Assembly: GCA_041166745.1 (NCBI GenBank)
Contig: JBEEGH010000005.1
Location: 124,001-188,000, forward strand
DNA from: DASUCS01 sp041166745
GTDB taxonomy: Bacteria > Actinomycetota > Acidimicrobiia > Acidimicrobiales > JACDCH01
Length of the DNA: 64,000 nucleotides
Reading direction: 5' to 3'
How positions within the stretch are numbered: the first letter of the stretch is position 1; every line of letters begins with the position of its first letter. Both the position numbers and the translations under genes were made by a program. Shown piece after piece: positions 33,655-41,878 of this stretch. The notes below the pieces were generated by a model that saw nothing but the letters and a program-made list of their open reading frames with translations, was not told where the DNA came from and did not search any database.

Positions 33655-34554
33655 TCATCTCGTAAGACCGCTGAGCGCGAGCAACACACCCGCATTCGGC
33701 AGGCCAGCTGTCGTCGGCGGCTGCGCCCATCCACTCTGGATCAGTAGCCGAGTCAGGTCGTCCACGAAGTCGAGCGCCCTCCGGTCGTTGACCTCGGCGA
33801 GCACGACGACAGCCGACGCTGCCGGGCTGGGCGAGATCGTGGCGACCGGGCGAGTCCCCTTGCCGCTCGTGACCTCCTGGTCCGTGGTTCCAACAGCAGA
33901 GAACAGTGCCGGGAACTTCAAGATGAACTCCGCGAACGAGGCAGGCGTTGCCGTGACCTTCGCGCGCCAGATGCCGAAGTCGTCGCTGAAGTCGTTGGTC
34001 GCGAAGTCGGTCTGGCCGAAGAAACCGCTCGCAGCGTTCCCGAGGGCAAGCAGCCCGAGCGCCGAGGTCGTTGCAGGGATCCCGGCCTTCACCGTGCCCC
34101 ATTCCGGCCGGCCACCGACTTCGGGCCACTGCTTGCCGATGGCGTCACCGAGGCAACGCCAGTTGACCGAGCCGCCACACGTCGGGGCCATCGCGGCGGC
34201 ACGCTCCTGCACCATGGCGATCACGAGCGCCGAGGCCGCCAGGCGCGTGGTCTCTCCGGTGACCCGCGCTTGGGCGAGTTGGTTGGCGATCTCCGGCCAC
34301 GGATCGAACGTGACCCACCCGTCGATGTCCGTGCGGCCGGCGGCAAGCGCCTTTGCGGTGATCGACGCGTCCTCGACGCGCACGGTCACGTTGGTCAGCA
34401 GCTTGCACTGTGCCTCGAGCTCGGTCGCACACGCGATCGTGATTGGTCCGGCCGACGGCTTCGCGCCGGATCCGCCGCTGTCGATGCTCGACCGGATGAC
34501 GATCGCGACGCAGACCATGACCACCGACGCAGTGATGGCGAGGAACCGCTTCAC
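33655..34554 (-). CDS. Membrane-anchored binding-protein-like protein, unknown function
   Basis: This 299-aa protein has an N-terminal hydrophobic anchor (about 3-20, without lipobox). The alpha/beta region has features of type II periplasmic binding proteins (GPITIACATELEAQCKLL, AGRTDIDGWVTFDPWPEIANQ, GIPATTSALGLLALG). It appears to be a divergent relative of the SBP half of its downstream neighbour. The start is GTG, overlapping the AAA ATPase stop (GTGA), so it is translationally coupled. Its ligand is unknown. Pairing with a VWA lipoprotein and a cytoplasmic AAA protein suggests a cross-membrane sensing or assembly module; this is inference. Confidence 0.75.
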   Translation of the reverse strand: MKRFLAITASVVMVCVAIVIRSSIDSGGSGAKPSAGPITIACATELEAQCKLLTNVTVRVEDASITAKALAAGRTDIDGWVTFDPWPEIANQLAQARVTGETTRLAASALVIAMVQERAAAMAPTCGGSVNWRCLGDAIGKQWPEVGGRPEWGTVKAGIPATTSALGLLALGNAASGFFGQTDFATNDFSDDFGIWRAKVTATPASFAEFILKFPALFSAVGTTDQEVTSGKGTRPVATISPSPAASAVVVLAEVNDRRALDFVDDLTRLLIQSGWAQPPTTAGLPNAGVLLALSGLTR

Positions 34555-35993
34555 AGCTCGCCCAGGTCGGGGACGTCGGCGGCGACGAACGTGCAGAGCT
34601 GCTCATCGGTGGGCGAATCCACCAGGACGAGCCGGCTGGACTGACGCGCCACGATGGATTCGAAGAGGTTGCGGGCGAGGCGTCCGTTGCCGAAACCACG
34701 GACTCGGGGCTGCGCGTCGAGCCAGGCGCGTACCTGCTCGAGTGCGGCCGGCTCGCACGCGTACTTCTGTCCGTGGCCGAGCGACTCGAAGATCTGTACC
34801 AACTCGTCGGTCGAGTAGTCGGGGAAGTGGATGGTCTTCGGGAAGCGGGATCGCAAACCAGGGTTGGCATCGACGAACTGGGCCATCTCCTCCGGATAGC
34901 CCGCCACGATCACGATGACGGAGTCGCGGCGGTCTTCGACGAGCTTCACGATCGTGTCGATCGCCTCCTTGCCGAAGTCGTTCTCGCCGCCCCGCACGAG
35001 TGCATATGCCTCATCGATCAACAGCACACCTTCATCGGCTTCGTCGAACACCTTGCGCACTTGAATTGCGGTTTGACCGACGTACCCGGCCACGAGTTGT
35101 GATCGATCCGTCTCCACGAGGTGACCCTTGGTGACGACGCCCAACGTCCGGTAGATCTGCGCGAGCAGCCGCGCCACCGTGGTCTTACCGGTGCCGGGAT
35201 TTCCGGTGAAGACGACGTGTCGGCTGTGTTCGAGTACGGGCAAGCCCCGCTGGCGCCGCATCTGCTCGACGCGGGTCAGATCGGTGGTCAACCGCACCTC
35301 GCGTTTGACCTCGGCCAAGCCGACCAACCCTTCGAGCTCGGCCATGAGGTCCTCGAGGCTCCTCGGAGGAGGCAACGCCGGGGCAGGCTTTGCGTCGGTC
35401 GGAGCGGCCGTGGCCGTCGCGGATCTTGGTGCCGGCGGCCGCTCCGGTTCCGGCTCGCCTGGCTTCGGGATACCCGCGGCCGAGATGGTGTCGAGCAACA
35501 TTCGTTGGAAGTCGCCGATCACGCTGAGCTCGGTGGTCGATGTGTGTGCGTCGACTGCGGCCACGGCAAAGCCGAGCTCGAGGGCGGCGCGGTAGTACGC
35601 GTGGCTGTGACGCGTCCCGTTCTTCGCATCGGCTGCGACGAGCAACTCGAACATCGGCGAGACCGCTCCAACGTTGGCCTTTGCGTTGGCGACGAGTCCG
35701 GCCTTGCGCACGTCGGCGGGAGTTGCCGCACCGAGTTGTGTCGGAAGGAGCGGGCCGAACGCTGCGGTCAACGCCCAGAGCTCGTCATCGGTGTGCAAGC
35801 CATCAGCGTCGATGAAGCCACATGTCAGGTTGAAGGCCTCGGTGGCCGCGTCGCGACGCGGCGCATCGTCGTTGTCGTCCGTCGTGCCCGCGAGCAGGTG
35901 GAGCGCGGTGCTGACGTCGTCGACGAACCAGCGGACCGGAACGGTCAGCGCCACGAATTCGGCTAGGACTCGGGCGGCTGAGGGTCCCGCCAC
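34551..35993 (-). CDS. AAA+ ATPase of the CbbX/CfxQ type with N-terminal helical domain
   Basis: The protein has about 480 aa. Residues 1-190 form an uncharacterised helical region, then a Pro/Ala linker (about 190-225). A CbbX-like AAA+ module follows with Walker A GNPGTGKTT (about 263-271), Walker B GVLLIDEAYAL, GYPEEM and RVRGFGNGR arginine-finger region. CbbX proteins remodel Rubisco; relatives include EccA of type VII secretion. No Rubisco or ESX genes are present here. The start is uncertain: GTG 35993 (inside the GNAT end) or GTG 35954. The gene is coupled downstream to the two binding-protein-like genes, suggesting one system. Confidence 0.85.
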   Translation of the reverse strand: MAGPSAARVLAEFVALTVPVRWFVDDVSTALHLLAGTTDDNDDAPRRDAATEAFNLTCGFIDADGLHTDDELWALTAAFGPLLPTQLGAATPADVRKAGLVANAKANVGAVSPMFELLVAADAKNGTRHSHAYYRAALELGFAVAAVDAHTSTTELSVIGDFQRMLLDTISAAGIPKPGEPEPERPPAPRSATATAAPTDAKPAPALPPPRSLEDLMAELEGLVGLAEVKREVRLTTDLTRVEQMRRQRGLPVLEHSRHVVFTGNPGTGKTTVARLLAQIYRTLGVVTKGHLVETDRSQLVAGYVGQTAIQVRKVFDEADEGVLLIDEAYALVRGGENDFGKEAIDTIVKLVEDRRDSVIVIVAGYPEEMAQFVDANPGLRSRFPKTIHFPDYSTDELVQIFESLGHGQKYACEPAALEQVRAWLDAQPRVRGFGNGRLARNLFESIVARQSSRLVLVDSPTDEQLCTFVAADVPDLGEL

Positions 35994-36568
35994 ATGGGCC
36001 AGAGCGTCGGGCCGTTCTTCACGCTGATCTCGCCCGTGACCTCGAAGCCATGGCGTTTGTAGAAGGGAATGTTGCTCTCTTTCGACGACTCGAGGTAGGC
36101 GGGGATTCCCTCGGTGTCGCACTTCTGGAGCACCGGAGCCATGAGCGCGGAGCCCACGCCCTTTCCTTGGTACTCCGTTGCGGTCCCGAGCACGGCGAGA
36201 TACCAGTGCGGTTCCTTCGGGTGCACCTTCTCCATCTGGCCCAGGACACCCAGCGCTCGGGTGGTGTTGCCGAGGCCCATCCTGATGAGCATCGGGATCT
36301 GCCCGAGCAGCTCGAATCCGCCGGTCTTCCAGTTGTTCGGCGCCATCCAGATCGCGCCGCCCTGCGCCGGGCCTCCCGCGGTGGTCTGCAAGGCACCGCG
36401 CGTGAGAGCCCGCTTCGACTCGCTCAAGAACAGCACCCGGAGCCTCTTGTCCCGCCCGTCCTCGTTCCGGAACATGTGCAGCATGACGGGATCGTCGTGG
36501 AATGCCTTCACCAATGCCGTCGCGATGCTGTCGATATCGGTCGCCGCCGCGTCTTTGACCTCGGTCAT
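35963..36568 (-). CDS. GNAT family N-acetyltransferase
   Basis: This 201-aa acetyltransferase has the acetyl-CoA site LGTATEYQGKGVGSALM (Q/RxxGxG/A motif) at about 132-148 and a C-terminal FYKRHGFEVTGE motif B. The substrate cannot be predicted. A TACGTT hexamer ends 6 bases before the ATG, suggesting leaderless transcription, and the gene diverges from proA across only 32 bases. The downstream AAA gene overlaps its 3' end or begins 8 bases after it, so it probably heads the minus-strand series. Confidence 0.88.
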   Translation of the reverse strand: MTEVKDAAATDIDSIATALVKAFHDDPVMLHMFRNEDGRDKRLRVLFLSESKRALTRGALQTTAGGPAQGGAIWMAPNNWKTGGFELLGQIPMLIRMGLGNTTRALGVLGQMEKVHPKEPHWYLAVLGTATEYQGKGVGSALMAPVLQKCDTEGIPAYLESSKESNIPFYKRHGFEVTGEISVKNGPTLWPMWRDPQPPES

Positions 36569-36574
36569 CGCCTC

Positions 36575-36593
36575 AACGTAGTTCCCCTACGCT
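36575..36593. promoter_or_regulatory. Back-to-back putative -10 elements for GNAT (minus) and proA (plus)
   Basis: The minus-strand TACGTT (36580..36575) ends 6 bases before the GNAT ATG, and the plus-strand TACGCT (36588-36593) ends 7 bases before the proA ATG. Only seven bases separate the two elements. Neither gene has a Shine-Dalgarno sequence in the 32-base gap, so both messages are probably leaderless and their polymerase sites must overlap. Confidence 0.45.
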
Positions 36594-36600
36594 TTGCGGA

Positions 36601-37836
36601 ATGGGTGTTGCGGATCTCGGGCGTCGGGCCAAAGCCGCGTCACGTGCGCTCGCGATGGCAACGACCGACGCCAAGGACGGTGCCCTCGGTATCGCGGGCG
36701 ACCTCCTCGTCGAGCGGGGCCACGAGATCCTCGAAGCCAACGCCGCCGATGTGGCCCGGGCCGAGGCCGAGGGCGTATCGGCGACGGTCGTCGATCGACT
36801 GCGTCTCTCTGCGCCCCGAATCGAAGCCATGGCAGCTGGGCTACGCAACGTCGCGGGGCTTGCGGATCCGGTCGGCGAGGTCGTCGACAGCTGGATTCGG
36901 CCGAACGGCCTGCTCATCGAGCGCGTGCGAGTGCCGCTCGGCGTGGTGGCGATCATCTACGAGAATCGGCCGAACGTCACCAGTGACGCATTCGGCCTCT
37001 GCCTCAAGTCCGGGAACGCTGCGTTCCTGCGCGGTTCGTCGGGAGCCATCGAATCGAACATCGCCATAGCTGCAGTGCTGCGCGATGCGCTCACCAAGGC
37101 AGATCTCCCCGCGGATGCCCTCGTGCTCGTCGAGGACACGACCCATGAGGCCGCGGCCGAGTTCATGCGCCTGCGCGACTCGATCGACTGTCTCATCCCG
37201 CGTGGCGGGCCTTCGCTGATCCGTTCGGTGCTCGACAACGCCACCGTGCCGTATGTCATCGACGGCGACGGCAACTGCCACGTGTTCGTCGACGAGTCAG
37301 CCGATCTCGACATGGCGGTCGACATCGTCGTCAACGCGAAGACGCAACGTCCGTCGGTGTGCAACGCCGTCGAGTCGGTCATCGTCCACGAGGCGATTGC
37401 TCCCGCGTTTCTGTCGCGTCTCGCACCCGCGCTCGCGGGCGTCGAGCTCGTCGGCGACGATGCGGCTCGGGCGATCGTGCCGATGGGCGTGGCCTCCGAC
37501 GACGACTTCGCCACCGAGTTCCTCGACCTCAAGCTGGCGGTTGGTGTCGTGTCCTCGCTCGACGCCGCCATCGCGCACATCACCCGCTACGGCTCCGGTC
37601 ACTCCGAGGCGATCGTCACGCGCGACGTGGCGGCCGCCGAGCGCTTCTGTCAGGAAGTCGATGCCGCCGCAGTGCTCGTGAATGCATCCACTCGTTTCGT
37701 CGACGGCGAGGAGTTCGGCTTCGGCGCCGAGATCGGCATCTCGACGCAGAAGTTGCACGCCCGGGGCCCGATGGGTCTTCGCGAGCTGACGACCTTGAAG
37801 TACGTCGTACACGGCGACGGCCAAATTCGCATGTAG
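36601..37836 (+). CDS. proA: Gamma-glutamyl phosphate reductase
   Basis: ProA reduces gamma-glutamyl phosphate, the ProB product, to glutamate semialdehyde using NADPH. The 411-aa protein has the aldehyde-dehydrogenase fold, with the substrate region VPLGVVAIIYENRPNVT at about 113-129 and LKSGNAAFLRGSS. The catalytic Cys lies in QRPSVCNAVES (about 258). FGFGAEIGISTQKLHARGPMGLRELT near the C-terminus is the ProA signature. It is normally adjacent to proB but here is 13 kb away with accessory genes between. The start codon is fixed by the family opening and by the short divergent gap. Confidence 0.96.
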   Translation: MGVADLGRRAKAASRALAMATTDAKDGALGIAGDLLVERGHEILEANAADVARAEAEGVSATVVDRLRLSAPRIEAMAAGLRNVAGLADPVGEVVDSWIRPNGLLIERVRVPLGVVAIIYENRPNVTSDAFGLCLKSGNAAFLRGSSGAIESNIAIAAVLRDALTKADLPADALVLVEDTTHEAAAEFMRLRDSIDCLIPRGGPSLIRSVLDNATVPYVIDGDGNCHVFVDESADLDMAVDIVVNAKTQRPSVCNAVESVIVHEAIAPAFLSRLAPALAGVELVGDDAARAIVPMGVASDDDFATEFLDLKLAVGVVSSLDAAIAHITRYGSGHSEAIVTRDVAAAERFCQEVDAAAVLVNASTRFVDGEEFGFGAEIGISTQKLHARGPMGLRELTTLKYVVHGDGQIRM

Positions 37837-37939
37837 TTCACCTCCGATTTCGCCCAATTTTCTCTTCTGGCCACAAGGAACTGTTTGCCTGAAAGGCGAA
37901 CTTTGTCGGTGGAGAGTTGCGACGTTCTGAGGGGGACGA

Positions 37940-38953
37940 TTGTCACGCCGCATCATGCTGGGGGTACTTGCTGCGCTGTCGGCCGCGGTGATCGTGCCCG
38001 CGCCGAGCCGCGCGGCAACGAGCGTGCCGCAGCTGCAGCACGTGTTCGTCGTGGTGCTCGAAAACCAGGACTACAACACGGTGATGGCGCCGGCATCGCC
38101 GGCGACGTACATCAAGCAGCTCGCCGCTGACAACACCCTGCTGAATCAGTACTACGGCGTTGGGCACGTATCGCTCACCAACTACATCGGAATGACCGAC
38201 GGCGAGCTCCCCGACACCGATACCAAGAGCGACTGCATCAGCAAGTACTGCGTTCGCAGCCAGCGCAACATCGCCGACCAGCTCGAGGACGCGGGCAAGA
38301 CCTGGAAGGCCTACATGGGCTCGATGCTCGTGCCCTGCCAACATCCGCCGCTCGCCGGAGCGCCCGATCCGTATCAGTCGCCCTACGCGACGAGACACAA
38401 CCCGTACGTCTATTACACCGACATTGTCGACAACCCCGCTCGCTGCGACGCGCACGACGTTCCTTATGAACAGACTGCGTTCGAGTCGATGCTCGCGTCG
38501 GACACCGACGTGCCGAGTTTCAACTTCGTCGTCCCCGACAACTGCGACAACTCGCACGATCCGATCTGCTTCGAGCCTCCGGGAGCGCCGGAGTCGGGCG
38601 GCCTGAAGAAGGCCGACGAGTGGTCGGCATCGCACCTTCCGGCGATCATCAACTACGTCAACAGTCACGCCGGCAGCGTCCTGATCGTGACGTTCGACGA
38701 GGCCACCCCCGTGGACACCAGCGATTGCGACACGTGCGGTCGTACCGGCAGCGCTGGCGGCCACGTTGTGACGATCGCCATCGGCCAAGGCGTGCGGACT
38801 CAGTTCGTGGACAGCACCGGTTACAACCACTATTCGCTGTTGCGCACCATCGAGGACGGCTTTGGCATCCTCGAGCAGCCGGGCAAGCCGAAGTACCTCG
38901 GGCAGGCTGCCGCTCCCGGAATCGTCTCGATCACCGCTCCCTTCGTTCCCTGA
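37940..38953 (+). CDS. Secreted phosphoesterase (acid phosphatase/phospholipase C superfamily, PF04185-like)
   Basis: This 337-aa exported protein has a TTG start with a GAGGGGGA ribosome-binding site and a signal peptide to about residue 25 (cleavage near PSRAATS). The alkaline-phosphatase-fold metal-site motifs are seen: HVFVVVLENQDYNTV at the mature N-terminus, VSLTNYIGMTDG, VVPDNCDNSHDP and VTFDEATPVDTSD. The C-terminal GYNHYSLLRTIEDGFGI is typical of the family. It likely hydrolyses phosphomonoesters or phosphodiesters outside the cell to obtain phosphate. A second member of the superfamily follows after 8 bases. Confidence 0.88.
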   Translation: MSRRIMLGVLAALSAAVIVPAPSRAATSVPQLQHVFVVVLENQDYNTVMAPASPATYIKQLAADNTLLNQYYGVGHVSLTNYIGMTDGELPDTDTKSDCISKYCVRSQRNIADQLEDAGKTWKAYMGSMLVPCQHPPLAGAPDPYQSPYATRHNPYVYYTDIVDNPARCDAHDVPYEQTAFESMLASDTDVPSFNFVVPDNCDNSHDPICFEPPGAPESGGLKKADEWSASHLPAIINYVNSHAGSVLIVTFDEATPVDTSDCDTCGRTGSAGGHVVTIAIGQGVRTQFVDSTGYNHYSLLRTIEDGFGILEQPGKPKYLGQAAAPGIVSITAPFVP

Positions 38954-38961
38954 GGAGGGGC

Positions 38962-40314
38962 ATGCCGATCAATCGCCGCGACTTCATCAAGGGTGCCGCC
39001 GGCGTCGGCGGCGCATTGGTGCTCGGGCAACAGGCCGCGCACGCAGGGCTGGTGGTCCCCGCACCAAGCGCGCCTCCGTCACCGTTGCCCCCTGAGGTCG
39101 CGGCCGGCATCAAGCACGTGGTCGTGATCATGATGGAGAACCGCAGCACCGACCATTTGCTGGCCTGGCACCCGACCGCCAACATCATGCGCAACCAGAC
39201 CTTCACGGACAACGCCGGTGTCGCCCACGACACGTACGACCTGCTGGGCGAAGGAACGTACGTGGGCTACATGGGGTGTGGCCTCGACGATCCGGACCAC
39301 GGCTACAGCGGCGGCCGCACGCACTTCAACAACGGCGCGATGGACGGTTTCCTGAAGACCGCGCCCGATGGCGACATCTTCCCGATCGGGTACTACCTCG
39401 AATCCGCGCGTCCTTGGTTCAACTCGCTCGCTCGCAACTACACGGTCTGCGACAACTACTTCTGCTCGACGCTCACGTCGACGTTCCCAAACCGCGTCTT
39501 CTCGCACGCGGCAGCGACCGACCGGTTGACCAACACCTTCGATCAGTCGCACCTCCCCACGATCTGGGATCGCATCGCCGACACCAACGGCGCGGTCACC
39601 GGTCGCTACTACTTCCAGGACCTGCCGACGCTGGGCTTGTGGGCCGACAAGTACATTCCGATCTCGCGGCACATCGAGCACTTCTTCATCGATGCGGCCG
39701 CCGGACAACTGCCGAGTGTGGCGTTCCTCGATCCGCGTGCGCTCGAGGAGGGCAACACCGGCTCGTCGGGCGACGACCATCCCCACGCCGATCTGCGGGT
39801 AGGGGAGTACTTCTTGCAATCGGCCTTCAACGCGGTCGCGAATTCGCCGGCCTGGCCCAACACGGTGTTCATCATCACGTATGACGAATGGGGCGGATTC
39901 TTCGATCACGTGCCTCCGCCGCGCGCCGCCGACGCGTCCTCTGGGCTCGATCACGATCTGGTCGAGGGCAAGGCTCGACTCGGTATCCGGGTGCCGACGA
40001 TCGTGGCGTCGCCGTTCAGCAAGGGCAACCCGAACAACCCGAGGGTGAGCTCAGGGCTCTTCGACCACACCTCGATCCTCAAGTTCATCGAGTCCGCCTT
40101 TGGACTGGGCCGCATCAGTCCGACATCGCGGGACAACTCGACCGACGTCGGCGACCTCATGACGGCCCTCGATTTCACGGCGCCCGATGCCACCCTGCCG
40201 GCGCTTGGCACCGCACCCTTCGTCGCTCCGACGCCGTGCAATCCCGTAGTCGGCGAGAACGACTGGGAGCAGTTCGCCAACTCTGGCCTCCTGGCGGGGT
40301 GGCATCTGCCGTAG
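38962..40314 (+). CDS. Tat-exported phospholipase C-type phosphoesterase
   Basis: This 450-aa protein has a twin-arginine signal, INRRDFIKGAAGVGGALVLG, predicting export in folded, metal-loaded form. Superfamily motifs are present: HVVVIMMENRSTDHLLAW near residue 55, a CDNYFCSTLTSTFPNRVFSHAA region, TYDEWGGFFDHVPPP around residue 315, and DHTSILKFIESAFGL. The GAGGAGGGG ribosome-binding site is strong. It is about one hundred residues shorter than pathogen PLCs and lacks the C-terminal beta domains, so it resembles soil acid phosphatase or short PLC forms. The substrate (phospholipid or phosphoester) is not resolvable. It is co-transcribed with the preceding phosphoesterase by spacing. Confidence 0.9.
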   Translation: MPINRRDFIKGAAGVGGALVLGQQAAHAGLVVPAPSAPPSPLPPEVAAGIKHVVVIMMENRSTDHLLAWHPTANIMRNQTFTDNAGVAHDTYDLLGEGTYVGYMGCGLDDPDHGYSGGRTHFNNGAMDGFLKTAPDGDIFPIGYYLESARPWFNSLARNYTVCDNYFCSTLTSTFPNRVFSHAAATDRLTNTFDQSHLPTIWDRIADTNGAVTGRYYFQDLPTLGLWADKYIPISRHIEHFFIDAAAGQLPSVAFLDPRALEEGNTGSSGDDHPHADLRVGEYFLQSAFNAVANSPAWPNTVFIITYDEWGGFFDHVPPPRAADASSGLDHDLVEGKARLGIRVPTIVASPFSKGNPNNPRVSSGLFDHTSILKFIESAFGLGRISPTSRDNSTDVGDLMTALDFTAPDATLPALGTAPFVAPTPCNPVVGENDWEQFANSGLLAGWHLP

Positions 40315-40393
40315 GTCGGCTTCTGGTTTCAGCCCGTTTTGCGGTATCGGGTAGGTTTCCCGAGCGCGGGCGTTAGTGCTGAGGGGAGCGCGG

Positions 40394-41854
40394 ATGCGCA
40401 AGGCAGTCCTGGTCGCCGCCATCACGTTGGTGGCGGCGATCTCGCCAGCGGTGCGAGCGATGGCCGGTGATTCGCTGCCGACGAGCCGGTTCGGGTGCCA
40501 GCCCGACCCGACGTTGCAGGCGCAGCTCCTGCATTGCACGTACGGACCGCTCGTTGTCACCCCGGGCACCAACATGATCCTGCTGGGTCCGGTGACGATC
40601 GAGTCACCGCGGGCCGAGGGGTACATCACGAGCTTTGCTCCCAACCTCGTTCTCGCGGCCACCGGCGAGGTGCCACCGATCCACGAAGTCCATCTGCATC
40701 ACGGTGTGTGGATCAATGCAGCGAAGACGGGCACGACGCCATTCTTCGCAACTGGCGAAGAGAAGACGCGCTCGCAGATACCCGACGGCTACGGCTATCG
40801 CACGAGCGCGACTGACGCCTGGGTGCTGAACTACATGCTCCACAACCTCACTGCGAGCGCGTACACGGTGATGATCACGTACGACCTCACGTGGGTGCCG
40901 GCTTCTGCCGGTCTCAAAGACGTGGTGCCCGTGTGGCTCGACGCGGTCGCGAACAACGACTCGACGAAGCAGCTCTATCCGGTCTACGACCCCGCGCAGG
41001 ACGGCACCGGCTACACCTCCAGTTTCGGCGTCGACCGCGATGCCGAGATCGTCTGGGTCGGCGGCCACGTCCATCCAGGCGGCTTGCGCGACGAACTGTT
41101 TTCGGAGACGTGCGGGCAGCCCCTCTTCACCTCAAACGCCGTGCCCAACGACCCCGCGAACCCGCGGACCCTCGGGTCGTGGGATTACCGAATGACGGTG
41201 ACCAATCCCGACTGGCGCTTCACCGTTCACCGCGGCGATCGAGTGTCGGTGACGGGTTACTACGACAACTCCCATCCCTGGTACGAGGCGATGGCGATCA
41301 TGTTCGCCTGGGCGCATCCGCTGACACCGGCCGAGATGCAGGCACGCACGCCCTGCACACCGCCGACCTCGACCACGGGCAGCGTCACCGACCCGCCGAA
41401 CCCTCCAAACCAATCGCCGGTCTTCGGAGGCGCCAACGAAGGTCGGTTCGGCGCGCAGCAGAGCCAGGTGGGTTCCGCCACGACGTCTGTGGCGATCAGA
41501 GGCTTCGACTACAGCCCCGGAGGCATTGGGCAGCCGCCGCCCGCCGTGCATCCGGGCGATCACATCGTGTTCACGAACTACGACGCCGCGGGGTCGATCT
41601 TCCACTCCGTGACGTCGTGCGTGAACCCCTGCGACGGGGACTACGGCCAGAGCTATCCGTTGGCGACCTGGCCGTCTGCGACGCAAGTCGGTGACTCTGG
41701 TCAGCTCGGTTACGGACCGCCCCAAGCGACCGCGTCCGTGCAGCGGTCGGCGTGGACGTACATCGTCCCAGCGGGCGCGCCGAACAACACGGTGCTCACG
41801 TACTTCTGCAGGATCCACCCCTTCATGCGGGGCTCATTGAAAGTGGTGCAGTGA
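40394..41854 (+). CDS. Secreted copper protein: PHM-like type II copper region plus C-terminal cupredoxin
   Basis: This 486-aa exported protein has a signal peptide to about residue 24, with ribosome-binding site GAGGGGAG. The first about 320 residues carry a His/Met pattern like peptidylglycine alpha-hydroxylating monooxygenase: HLHH with His102-His103, His150, His225-x-His227 and Met303. The spacing resembles PHM ligands H107/H108/H172 and H242/H244/M314. After a Pro/Ser linker comes a cupredoxin domain (about 363-486) with His404, Cys472, His475 and Met478, a type 1 copper set. So one chain may hold a dicopper hydroxylase site and its electron donor. The motifs are seen; the activity is inferred. 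The start at GTG 40376 is an alternative. Confidence 0.75.
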   Translation: MRKAVLVAAITLVAAISPAVRAMAGDSLPTSRFGCQPDPTLQAQLLHCTYGPLVVTPGTNMILLGPVTIESPRAEGYITSFAPNLVLAATGEVPPIHEVHLHHGVWINAAKTGTTPFFATGEEKTRSQIPDGYGYRTSATDAWVLNYMLHNLTASAYTVMITYDLTWVPASAGLKDVVPVWLDAVANNDSTKQLYPVYDPAQDGTGYTSSFGVDRDAEIVWVGGHVHPGGLRDELFSETCGQPLFTSNAVPNDPANPRTLGSWDYRMTVTNPDWRFTVHRGDRVSVTGYYDNSHPWYEAMAIMFAWAHPLTPAEMQARTPCTPPTSTTGSVTDPPNPPNQSPVFGGANEGRFGAQQSQVGSATTSVAIRGFDYSPGGIGQPPPAVHPGDHIVFTNYDAAGSIFHSVTSCVNPCDGDYGQSYPLATWPSATQVGDSGQLGYGPPQATASVQRSAWTYIVPAGAPNNTVLTYFCRIHPFMRGSLKVVQ

Positions 41855-41878
41855 TGAAACGTGGTGCAGTGATGAAAC
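41843..41878 (+). repeat. Perfect 18-bp tandem duplication across a stop/start junction
   Basis: GTGGTGCAGTGATGAAAC occurs twice head to tail (41843-41860, 41861-41878). The first copy contains the stop of the PHM-cupredoxin gene and an overlapping ATG; the second supplies another in-frame ATG 18 bases later. The duplication preserves reading frame and gives the downstream gene two equivalent starts. Confidence 0.95.

Noticed and set aside
34551..35993. Rubisco activase CbbX or type VII secretion EccA
   Set aside because: The AAA module fits the superfamily, but no Rubisco, ESX or EccB-E genes are present, and the N-terminal domain is different.
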